DNA of 64,000 bases, taken from positions 934,366-998,365 of the forward strand of contig VZSF01000634.1 in the NCBI GenBank assembly GCA_013398295.1. Reading direction: 5' to 3'. Shown here in pieces: positions 12,901 through 24,900 of the stretch. Position numbers and translations under genes: made by a program. How positions within the stretch are numbered: position 1 is the stretch's first letter; every line of letters begins with the position of its first letter. Source of the DNA: Chionis minor (taxonomy: Eukaryota; Chordata; Aves; Charadriiformes; Chionididae). The notes under the pieces were generated by a model. The model worked only from the letters and a program-made list of their open reading frames with translations. It searched no databases and had not been told where the DNA came from.

Positions 12901-15900
12901 CCTCTGCGCCTCTTGCCCGGGCTTGGCATCAAAACGCCGGCTCTTCGGATAACCCCGCGCCTGGTCTTCCTCCCCCTGGGCAGTGGCTTGGTTAACCGTA
13001 TCTTTCCAGCTGCGACACGGGCACAAAACAGAACAGCGTCCCCCCGCCTCAGAACGTCAAGAGGTATTTCATAACCCGATTTCGTAATGGCAAGCAGAGG
13101 AAATAAAAAACTCCACCACGTGCAGAAGTTTGTCCTAATTTAACTTTTTTGTAAAACTAGCAGCTACGTTAGTTACTATATTTGCTGGAGACAGAACATT
13201 TAATGTGTTCTTATGTTTGTACACAAGTACAAAACAAGTTATTCCTTATAAACACAGTTTAGTATAGAACTGCTTTGATATTATTCATATGATGCAATAA
13301 CACATCCACCCGGCTATAAACTCCAGTTCTAAATAGATACTTCCTTGTGCCTCACACATACCCAGATATACAAATCCAGATTTGCATACCCAGATATACA
13401 AATCTAAGTTTTTGAAAAAACATCAAAAATGCAGGTCCTCTTTATGGTTCCAACTTAATTTGAAAATGAAGATGCTACTGAAGTAAAACTGTAGAGTTTT
13501 GTCCTAGAAGGAGGGAAAAATATATCTTTCAAAACAAACAGGAAAGCTGCAACACAAAATTGACAGTTTCCGTTGTCTGGTAATTATTTTTTTTTAAAAA
13601 AAAAAGCTACAAGCTGTTTACAAATCTTTGCAACTGGGATGGATACATTAACCAGTATGTTTATAAAAGCCTTCCATGGCAGGCATCTGTTCCTTGCACA
13701 AACCCAAACAGTGAAAGGAGAACTAGCTGAAAGGAAACATTCACATATTGGTTTGGGTTTGGTTTTTTTTAATCATGTGAACATGGGACAAAAGCGTTTC
13801 GTTTCTTCACTCAGTGAGGGAAGCCGCGTTCCAATCTGATTTACTGCTTTTCCTACCACCACCCTCCAAATGTTTTCATCCATCTACTGACCTGAAAAAT
13901 GAATTATTCACACACAGCTCTAACTGGGAGAGCTCAGACAACCCTTTTCAGGCAGCCCCAGTCAGGAATTCCTTCCTCCATAATGGTTCCACCTCCAATA
14001 CCCTTCTCCTGCTGTCTACATCAATATCTACATCTGCTTCCTTCTTACCAGAAGCGCCACCGAGGGTCGGGTACTTGGCATCAAGGTATATGCCAAACAC
14101 AACACATTTTTCCTGAACGCTTCTCTGCCGGCAGCAACAGCACACGGACACCCAACTGGAGACTCGGGAGCAGAGCGCTCAGCGCAACACCCTTCCACCG
14201 CACGGAAAGGAACTGAGCAGAAACAGAACATCTTCATATCGGCTTGAGGGAACCCCTGAAAAGCCCAGAAGGCAGGACTGTCTTCCAAGGAAGGTTTTCT
14301 TCCCAAATATCCTTACTCAGGGACACCTTCAGAAACCAAGAAGGGTAAGGGAAGGCATGGAATCCCAGTACTAGGGACTCTCAAAAGCGACTGACACTGA
14401 AACTTTTAACCCGAGTAAGTTGCCATCGGTTCCAAGCAGGATTACTGCTTGGTGTGGCCTGTCCTGCTACACGAGCCAGCTGAGATTTAGAAGTTTACTT
14501 AAGACATTTAAGTTTTTAACCACCGAGAAAGGACAAGCAGCCTTGTTGTTGAGCCAGCGTACCACCACCGGGCAAAACTTTCAGTAAGAAAAATCACAAC
14601 CCAGCCTTCAGCTCAGATTTCCCCATTATAAAACCATCAAAATGCAAATTGGCCACCAAGAGCTCATCTGGAATCTGCTGGTCTCAGCCGCCCAGTGCAA
14701 CAGAGCTCTTGGCACTGGATGTACGGTCTCTTCTGTACCCCGCTGCACTTCGGTATTGTTCTTGGCATTGACACCTTCCGGCGAAAGTCGGTTTATGCAC
14801 TCCTTATCACAAATCTCACGCAGTGCAAATAACAGCCTCCAGCTGCTCAGTAATTTCTTGGTGATAGATCCAGGAACAGAAAAGCTCACCAAACAGACCC
14901 CGAGCTCTGTCCTTGCAGAAATCATTTGCCAAAAAAAAAAAATAATATCTATAAATCCATTTTTCTGTTTCACAGCATCCTCTCCAGGCTCTACAGAGCT
15001 GAGGAAAGGCCACTCTGCCGTCACAGCTTCACCCTCACCTTCCGTTACACCCACACAAGTCCCTCCCTGGAGCGAGGCAGAATGTCCCCTGTGCTGTCGT
15101 TCGGCGTCCACGCAGATGTTATCTACTGAGCGGTCTGGGGAGGACGGTGCCCTCTAAAGAAATATGCAAAGCACAATCTCTGACCCGGGAAAATCACAGG
15201 TTAAGGGAACAAATAAAAATGGCAGAGAAGAATGGGTAGGACCAGGCTGAATTCAGAGTGAAATCCAGAAGTCTCCTCTACAGATAAAACAGAAATTTTA
15301 ACAGAATTTTAACAGATAAAACAGAAAATCTTGTAAGCTCCAGTGAACAGAGCAGATATGACCTGGATACACACGGGGGATAAGTAAGTTAAATGAGGAA
15401 GCACTATTTTCAGAGTCAGTTTTTGGATTATGGCCAGACTTTGATGAATTGCAGCCCCAGAAAGACATTTTCTTCCTTTTGCAAAACAAACTGGTCTGCT
15501 GCTGAGCCAGTAAGCAGCTTCTCCTGTGAACAAGGCTCATGAGGAGCGGCCGAGGGAACGGGGATTGTTCAGCCTGGAGAAGAGGAGGCTGAGGGGAGAC
15601 CTTCTTGCTCCCTACAACTGCCCGAGAGGAGGCTGTAGCCGGGGGGGGTCAGTCTCTTCTCCCAAGTAAGAAGCAGTAAGAATAGAGGAAATGGCCTCAA
15701 GTTGCACCAGGAGAGGTTTAGAGTGGATATTAGGAAAAATCAGGCTAATCAGGCTCTGGGAAGGAAAATCTCTAGTGTACCTCAGAAGTGTACTGGCAAC
15801 GGGAACCCAAGCTCTGTTCCCTGGGAGGAAAGAAAACACAGAAGAGAGAATACAGAGTTCGGGAATTTGTCTTTGCCCTAGAAACAAAACCAGGAAAAAC

Positions 15901-18900
15901 TCTAGTACCTAATGGGGCTGGTTGCCTGCTGCTTCCAGATTACCATATAACCTTGGAGATGAGAAGCTCTCAGATCTTCAAGGTCTGCTTGTTCCCGCAG
16001 AGCTTGGCAGATTACTGATTAATTAGTGGGAAAAATGAGCAAGTTGCAGCTCTAATATACAACTTAATGTCTCTTATTTATAGAAACTGAAGGAATTTTT
16101 AGCCACCCTTGCTTGCTGCCGACGGGTCGCTTCCATCATGCAGAATTTCTTTGCTTTGCTAAACAAAACATGATATTTAAGTCACCGTCACTAAAAGGCA
16201 GGAGATCTCTTGAAGTCCATTCAGACTCCCATCCCACCCTCTCCTCTCGCTAGTAGGAAATCCATGCTGACCCGCTCTCACCCAGCAGTCACTCCTCTTC
16301 CTCTCTCCTCCCCACAAACACTTTACCAAATAGTTGAAATAAAAGGCACCCTACAAAGCGTGCACCAATAACACTTATTTTGCAGCACCCACAGCAGTCC
16401 GTGCGTTCAGTCCCACAACACTGCGGGCAACACGACCAGCCTCCTGCTTCGTCTGAGAAACAGAGACCTGGCAGCAACACTCAGCTACAAGGATTAGACG
16501 ACAGTGGAACCAGCACCTAACACTTTTCTTCAACCATCTTTCAAGCAGAAACCACAATAAACCCGAGAAGCGAGAGCAGGGACAAGCCTGAACGGTACCT
16601 TCCAGCCTGAACGTGGCGAGTAGGAGGGAGCGTTGTTTCACCAACCTTTGCATTTGCAGCCGGTTGCTCCCCGTGGAGCGGTGGCCGTCCGGCAGCGGAG
16701 GTTTTTCTGCTGCAGAGGGTGGTTTCAGATCGGGCAGTGACAATCCAGGAGCCTGGCTTTCCTCGTTGCTCTTCACCTGAATGCGCATCACCATCTTTAC
16801 ATCCTGCAGACAAGAGACACGCGTACGCTTGGGATATACACAAGCTCCTAATCTCACCAGATACCTGCAGATCTCCCTCGCATTTGGGCAGGCTTAAGGG
16901 CCAGAAAAAGCCTTCATTAAAGAACAACAGATTCAGAAGTGCTCCAGAACAAACCTACAGCCCTGTCCAGCCAGCCTGCAGGAAGAGAGGTCCTTCCCCT
17001 GCAACACAGCCAAGAGGAAATACATGTGTGTGACCCAAGGTTGTCTTGGGTAGGTGAATCTCTGAGAAAAGAGGAACAACAAAACCACCTTTAAAAACCC
17101 CACACACACAGTAGAATAGTTAGTGAAATTATAGTCTAACCACACGGCAATTATTGGTTGTGTGTTGGGGGGGTGTTTGTTTTGTTTTGGGCTTTTTTGA
17201 GATTTGCTTTCCATAAGCTCACTCTCAGGCACCCCAGGAGGCAGAGGAGCTGCTTTTATGATTTAGTCCTTGCAGATCCAGCAGGATCCAGAAGAAGAAC
17301 CCCAGCCCGTTCGTCCCAGCCCAGCCATTAAACCACAAAGGCTTAAGAGCGCGCGGGACTCTGAAACCTGGGGCCAGGGCGGTTTCCACACCGGGGCAGC
17401 GGCACGCACGCGTGCACGTCACCCCAAATATCGTAGGGTTTGATCTTCAAGAGCCAGGGCTACACAAAACAAGCAGCAAGCGTGAAGAACTCACTGGGTT
17501 CCCATTTGGCAGGCTGTTCATGGTCCGGGTGAATCGGATGACGTGGCCGTCCCCGCGCCGGGCTGGCCAGGCTGGCAGAGCCCTCGGCAGCGAATTGTCA
17601 TCTTGCGGTGGGGCTGGGTGGGTGAAGAGCACGTTGGCCTGCGGCTTTGGGCCACCGTTGCTGTAGGAGTTCTGGCCCTGCAGCAGGGGGCCATCTGCCT
17701 GCCTCTGAACCCCAGAGACTTGTGACGCCAGCGGGTTCCCAACGGCGCGATTCTCCTGATTGACTGGAAAACCCTGCAAGGAAGAAAGGACAAGAGCAAA
17801 CTCTAGAGGAACGAGCTCGGTTCCCACCACTTCAAAGCCCCCTGCCGAAAACCCACAGGAGCCCTGCAGAACTCTCCTCCCCGGGGTTTCCTGGGAGCAC
17901 CACACCTTCTGCCTCACCAGCTGCAGCTGGCTGTTGGCCGGCACCACTGGCGGCTCCTTCAGCACCTGGAACTGCTGCTGCCCCTTCCCAGCTCCTCCTC
18001 CTTTGAAACTTGGCATCTTCTGCAGAGCTTCCTTCAGCTGCCTGAACTCTTCCATCTGTGCCTGAGGGGATGAGAAGAAACCAAACACAGTAACAGCTTT
18101 TCCTCTCATGAAGAGAGGCTGAGGGACTTGGGTCTGTTAGCCTGGAGAAGAGACGACGGAGGCAGGATCTCATTAATGCTTATAAATACCTAAAGGGAAG
18201 GTGCCGGGAGGATGGGACCGGTCTTTTTTCAGTGGTGCCCAGTGACAGGACAAGAGGGAACAGGCACAAACTTGACCATAGGAAGTTCCATCTGCACGTG
18301 AGAAGGAACTTTGTGACTTTGAGGGTGGCAGAGCACTGGCACAGGCTGCCCAGAGAGGTGGTGGAGTCTCCCACCCCGGAGACATTCCCAACCCGCCTGG
18401 ACGCCATCCTGTGCCACCTGCTCTGGGTGACCCTGCTCTGGCCAGGGGTTGGACTGGATGATCTCCAGAGGTCGCTTCCAGCCCTGGGGATTCTGTGATT
18501 GTGTTAAACAACTCCTTGCTGACAATAGCCACTCTGCTACGGTCCGTTGTTCACCACAGATACACCACTAAAGAAGCTATATATTTTATATATATGAAAA
18601 GGCTGGAGTTAATTCACAACCATTAACGACAAGCCCCAGCTAGTCTTCAGCTTTACCTCCAGATTTCATGGGTATTCTGTATTCCCCCTTTGCCAGTCTC
18701 ATGTCTTATTTGATTGCGTACTTCTACCCCGAAAGCGCTGACATGACACCGATTCTTCACCCAACGCTATTTAGTGAAGGAGTCATTGACCAAACTCCAG
18801 CCTTTGCACAAGAATTGTATCCCGAGTTCTTGTGAGTTGTGGCTCCCTCTCTCCTCCTGCGCCTCACCCATGTCTACCTTCAGGTCAGCTTTTTTTCTTC

Positions 18901-21900
18901 CTGCGGAGGCATTTCTCCACAGATGTGCTCATCTCAGCGGGGTGGACAATAATTGCCATAATCCTACTTGACAATTCAATGTGCTTTGCAAGACAAATGA
19001 AAATTGATTCTCCTGGACTGCTAAAAAAAATTAAACAAATAAAAAAGCCACACCTTTCTCTCTACTGCAACTTATTTTTTCTGTCTCCAACCCTGAAAAG
19101 TAGGGCTTGAAAAAGCTACTCGGGAAAAGCTCCCCCAGGTATTTATAGGAAAGTCAGGGGGGGAGAGCTTTCCGCATGCTTGCCAGGGTACCTGGAAATG
19201 GACCAACTTAGGGACTGGGCAGAGTACAAAAGCTTCCAAGCAGCACGGAAAGTTTAGCAGGAAATTAATTCCTGAGCAGGCTCTGTTGGTTTCAGTTCGT
19301 CCCCCTGAAATTGACCTTAAAATTAACATTAAAAAAAACAAACTAACAACGCAAAACAAACTCCAACAAAACCACTCAGCAAAGCCAACAGAAAAGGAAT
19401 GAGGAAAGGAAAAGGAAGCCAAGAACAGCTCATGGGACATAGCCCAAGCCAGCAGGAGACTGATTCCAGTCAGAACAAGCCAGATGGAAGCAAAACTCAT
19501 CTCCATCGAGAGCCTGTTAAGGTGGTCGGTCCAGGGGGAAAAACGCTTTAGAGCAGCCTGAACGCACGGACTCCCGCTGTCTGTCTGCAGCCCGTCTCGG
19601 CGAGTGGCGCGTGCATCGCTCCGTGCCTCCACCCCTCATTCCACCCAGCAGGCACCTGAGAGGAGACCTACTGCAGGCCGGGCTCGGGAAACACCTTCGA
19701 ATCCTTGGAAAACGAACACGTTGTCTAGAATGCAAATTACTCCTCCCAACGTAAAGGTGAACCTGCCAGAAGGGAGCAGGATCATCAAGGGGACACTCAG
19801 TGCAAATGGAAAGACCCGCAGCGCCGATAAAGAAGCTGGGAATCTTTGTGGGGCGTCTGCTCTGCCGTACGGCATCTCGCCCGGCTGAAGGCAAACGCAA
19901 TTCCATCCTCCTTGGCATTACGGAACACCGATCAGACGCTACAGAGGACTGATCAGAAAAACGAAGAGAAAAGTTTGAGATTTAACACTAGGCTCATTGT
20001 CAAAAAGATCCAAAGTATTTTCTGAAGTCATTGGGAGCAACCACGGCGCTGCTGCAAGAGCCAGAAATAGCAGTCGGACAGATGGTTGGAGCCCGGCTTC
20101 GCTACACGACCGCCGAGTACATCCAGAGTGGGGAGCTGAGCCCCGTCTCCCACACCAGGGCAAATGCTTTTATTCTCCCTCACTCCTAATTTTGGCAAGA
20201 AATGACAGTGAGCTCTTTCTTGCAAACTACTTTTCCCATTGGCCACAACACAGAAGGGGCCAAAAGTGAAAACCGGGGGCACAAAAGCCGCCACCGTGTT
20301 TTCCAGTCTGCATGCATTTGACTTTGTGGCTTCAGCCATCTCTGGCCCAGTCTGCACACGTGAACCGCTGGCTGCTGTCCCTAAGGCAGCACAGTCAGTC
20401 GAGGAGCAGCTCACGGGTTGAGATGCTCTGGGGGCTGGTCCTACACGGCAAAGGCACATACGTAATGACAAACAGGGGACCCTTGATCAATGGATACTGA
20501 TCCAAGTTATCGACAACAGAGGCTCGTGTGACCGGAGCTGAGTCTCAATGTGGCTTGAGAACGAGCCACACGGCAGTGACATCGGCAGCTACTTTGAAAG
20601 TTTGGGTCAGGAGGCCTAAAAATGAAGGTTGAGAAGCGTTTTGATAGCAGGAGGCATGAAGGTGGCTTTGCCAGGGCACTGGAGGAGCTTGCGATCACAT
20701 GCTGTTTCAGGGCTTGCTGGATGGACCCCGTGGAGGCTGGAAGTCTTTGTTGAGTTTCCAGGCAGTATCACTGCTGAGAATCCCGCCAGGCTGCCTGAGC
20801 CACGTGGAGGAGCAGGGTAAAAAAGCAGTTCAGTGGTAAATCACAATTATGAAGGCAGGAAAGTCAAATACACCAACGGGCCACCTGAGACCCCACAAAC
20901 CACGTCTGACACCAGCCAAAGAGCTGTGAAATGATGGCAGCCTGCAGTGTCGGTGACCTGGGCTCCCTGCCTGCAGCAACCAGCTACCCGTGAAGTTTGC
21001 AGCGCCCCAGAGCCACGTAGTCCCTGCTGTTTTGCAGGGCGGAACTGAAGAGCAATCTTGCAGAAGGCAAAACCCACCACTCCCCACACCTCTAGTTCAA
21101 GTTCAGCATCCAGTTCAGGGGAAGGATCAGCTGTCAACAGCATCGACCACAACTAGTTCCTTGCTTCTGGGCTTACCCCATAATGCAAGGGAGTGCTTGA
21201 CAGAAGGCTGTTAATTAACAACAGAGAAGCCTAATTCAGACTGCGACGTGACTTTTACAGTGTATTTATAAAGCTGCTTGTGTCTTGGCTCAGTACAAGA
21301 GCCTCAGACAGACACTGTACAGACATTAAGTCCTCCCACTTCTCCCAGCATACCCAGCCTTCTCTCCTCTCCCACGTCATCTGGGAGCTCTCAGCTTCAG
21401 CTGGGTGACTGGAGTTCTGTGAGGTCCAGATTTCCAGTATGCTGAAGAGGCGCACACCATCTCCATAGCGTGAGCACAACACCAGATCAACAAAACTTTT
21501 GAGGCTTTTTTTTTCCTTCAGAAAAACACTTTTCTGCCTTTCTACTCTTAAGCTGACACCACTTGCACGTCTGCCCAGCCTCCAAAAGCACCACTTCAAC
21601 ACTTATTACTCAATGCTAACTTCTTTCTTTTTAACATAGCTCTTTCCAAATTTTTTAGAGGGCTCCCTCTCTACTATGGCTTCACAGGGAGGTGCAGAAG
21701 GGGTCCTTTTTGCCAGGGTGGTTGTCCACTTGCAGTCTCAGCAAGCTAGGCAAGGCAGCTCGGCATTGCTGCCTCTCTCTGCAGTTAATTTTATAGGCAT
21801 AAACACAGACAACTCATCATCATTTAGGGTGGAGGTATTTGAGATGTGGGTAAGTGACACGAGGCGTTCCAGGGTTGGGAATATGCTTGAACCACAGTGA

Positions 21901-24900
21901 CTTGGGCAGTATTTCCAGCTATGGGGACAGATTCCAGGCTGGAGAACTTTACTTGCACAGAACACATATATATTACCAGCACTGCTGTAGGCAACTCACC
22001 ACACTGCAATCCAGCTGATAGCCGGATTTATCATTTAGAGAATACTTGATGGTGCACCCAGAGCCCAGTGGAAGGTTGTCCCGTGTGGACACAAACACCC
22101 CTTATTGATTACCTGGGCGTTAAGGAGCTGAGAGTGAACTTCCTGGTGGGCTTTCCGAAGAAGCTTACTCTCTTCTCTGAGTTTAAAGACTGTATCTGCA
22201 AGAGAAGAAGAAATTTGCTTAAGAGAGCTATTTTGGTGAGAGGAGTAGCTCTCCTCCTTACCACAAATTTCTCTTGACCTCACAGATCTCTCCGAGACCA
22301 GGAATTACAGCAAAGCACTAGGTAGGGATGAGACAAACACCCTGACAAACCTGAATCATCATTCCCTTCAGCGCTGGGGAGTCCTGCCCATCCAAGGAAC
22401 TTCCTCCTCTCTGGAATGTCTCTGCTAACTAGTGCTGTCAGGGTCAGGCTCACGCTGTGCTTGCTGTCAGCATAAGATCTTTATTTCTTCATTTTCCTTA
22501 CCCATTGCAGCTGAGTAACAGGGAGAGCAGCAGCCACTGCCCCTACTGGGGTAACTGGAAGGCTGAGAAACAGCTACAAGAGACAGCTGTCAGGTCTCCT
22601 GAACCCAGGAGGGGTTCCCTCCTCCTGCACAGAGAAGCTGCCTCTTGAAAGGATGGTACAAACCAAAAAACCCCACAAGCCACTTAGGGAAAGCAATCAC
22701 AGCACAAGTGGGTCCTCAGGCACGTTTGTTCCCATGCTGTTAAGAAGCAAGCTGTGCCTTGCAGCCAGGCTGGCTCCTTTCAAGCTCTTCACACACTCCT
22801 AAGTACTTCAGTGACTTCAGACACACAACACACTTACGTGTCACTGCCTTGAATGGAATTGTGTACCCTCCAATAAAAAGAAAAATTGTGTCAAAACCCG
22901 TCAGCCTTATTTTGGATCCCGAAGCCCTCAAAATATCAGAACTGCATGTGCTGAGGTTTCCCTGTAAACATAGTTGCACCTGCCAGGACAAGAACGGGAA
23001 TTTCTGCCATAACAGGATGGTCACTTTTATGTAGGCTGAATTGCATGCAAGATTTCAGCTCAAGACTACAGATATTTCTGATGCCCGTGGTCTATCTTTT
23101 TCTAATAACATTCATCCCTGGTACAGGTCATTTTGCCATGGAGGCTGGGCGCTGCGTCCTTGCCTCGCGGTGAAGGTTAACATCAAACTGAGAAAAGAAG
23201 GCTCTGTCTTCCCTGCAGCCAGAAAGAAATGTGGAATTATGTCCTAAGGGACTACAGCCAGAACAGCTTTAACTGAGTTACCTTGTGTACACAGAGCACT
23301 GAGAGCGCACACAGCTGGGGCTGCTGGCCTGCAGCAGTGAAGAAGGGATATGATTTTAGGCAGCTAGTCCAGGCTAGCTGACAGCTAGCCCAGGATTGCT
23401 ACCGCGAAGACCTCTGACTACAATACAGACATTCCCCCAGGCCTTCAAAGGAACCAAGGGCACCTCAAGTGAGGGAGAGGTATGTCACCAGGGGAGGTTT
23501 AAGTTGGATATTACGAAAAATTTCTTCACTGAAAGGGTTGTCAAGCATTGGACCAGGCTGCCCAGGGACATGGCGGAATCACCACCCTTGGAGGTATTTC
23601 CCAGACGTGGTGCTGAGGGACATGGGTCAGGGGTGGGTTTGGCAGTGTGAGGCTGATGGTTGGACTCAATGATTTTAAAGGTCTCTTCCAACCTAGGCAA
23701 TTCTATGACAAGAATCCCGCAGTGTCACTGAGCCAATACCTCAGAAACTGGAAATCAAAACCTTCATGCCGTTGCATGTCCTTCCTCTACCACCAGCGTG
23801 GCAGACAAGAAGTCCTGGGCCCAATGACCTCAACAGGAGTTTTACCACTGGTGTCAAAGGGAAGAAAATTTCAGCTGTAACAACAGGGTCCTTATCTCCA
23901 ACAGAAGCTCAAAGCTCTAAACTATCCCTCTGCCTTCAGAGCAGACTGTGCCAACACGTGATGAGAAAAAAGTGGAGAGTACAGAATTCTTCCTCTGGCA
24001 AAATTCATTTTCTTACTTCAATGGGGGCTGCGTATTTCAAAAAGAGACAAGACACAAACAAATATTTCAGTTTCACTTGCTTGTGCTCAATTACCCCCTT
24101 CTAACCCAGAAGTCCTCATCAGATACTGGGGCTTCCTTGATCAGAGTAAAAAAAACCCAAACAAAACATCAGCAGATTTCACCCTCCCAGACCTAATCTA
24201 AGTAAGAACAGATGTGAACCTTAACCCCCCACAATCTAATTAAACAGCAGACTAAATAGAAACTACTCTTTGGGAATTAAAGGGATCAGTGTTCTCTGCA
24301 ATACTTGGACTACTAAACGCATTTTATAGACCTACACCATTAATCACATAAAGTAGGTTTCATTTGCTCCCAAGTTTAAATGTTAGAATTTACAGGATTC
24401 TAGTAGTACAGACTGGTTTCCACTGTCAAAAGCAGACAGAGAAGTGGAAAATGTATATTGAAGTAGATGGGACGCCTAAATGTCACAACGTTTTATCTCT
24501 GCCACAAAAAGCATCTCTGCTAACTTAGTTACACTCACCCACGGGAGAAAGGATAAGGTAAGGCCATATTATCTGATGGATGAACCCGTTATTCCTGCCC
24601 CAGCATACTGTGGAACCACGGGCACGTACCTCTACCTTAGCCTCATGCCTTTTTCTTTTGGGTTACCTTATCCATCTCGAGTGTGACCTCCATGGGACAC
24701 GGACTCTGAACACAATCGGCATCTGGCACAATAATTTGCTATCTTACCTGGTTCTATACAAATTCTACCGAAATAAGGTAAGTAGCAGCTGCAGTAAGAT
24801 TAAGCAGCCAGCCAAAATCAATTAGGTTTTTTAAATAACACCGTGAAAGCGCTGCTGTTGACAGAAGCCAGGGATGCCCCAAGCAGGATAAGGTCTCTGC

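Noticed and set aside
19072..19632. 186-codon minus-strand frame with hydrophobic stretches inside intron 6
   Set aside because: Considered as the missing GOLIM4-like exon, but it has no heptad pattern and no similarity to the expected segment; the donor-like gtaccc at 19187-19192 gives unrelated residues.
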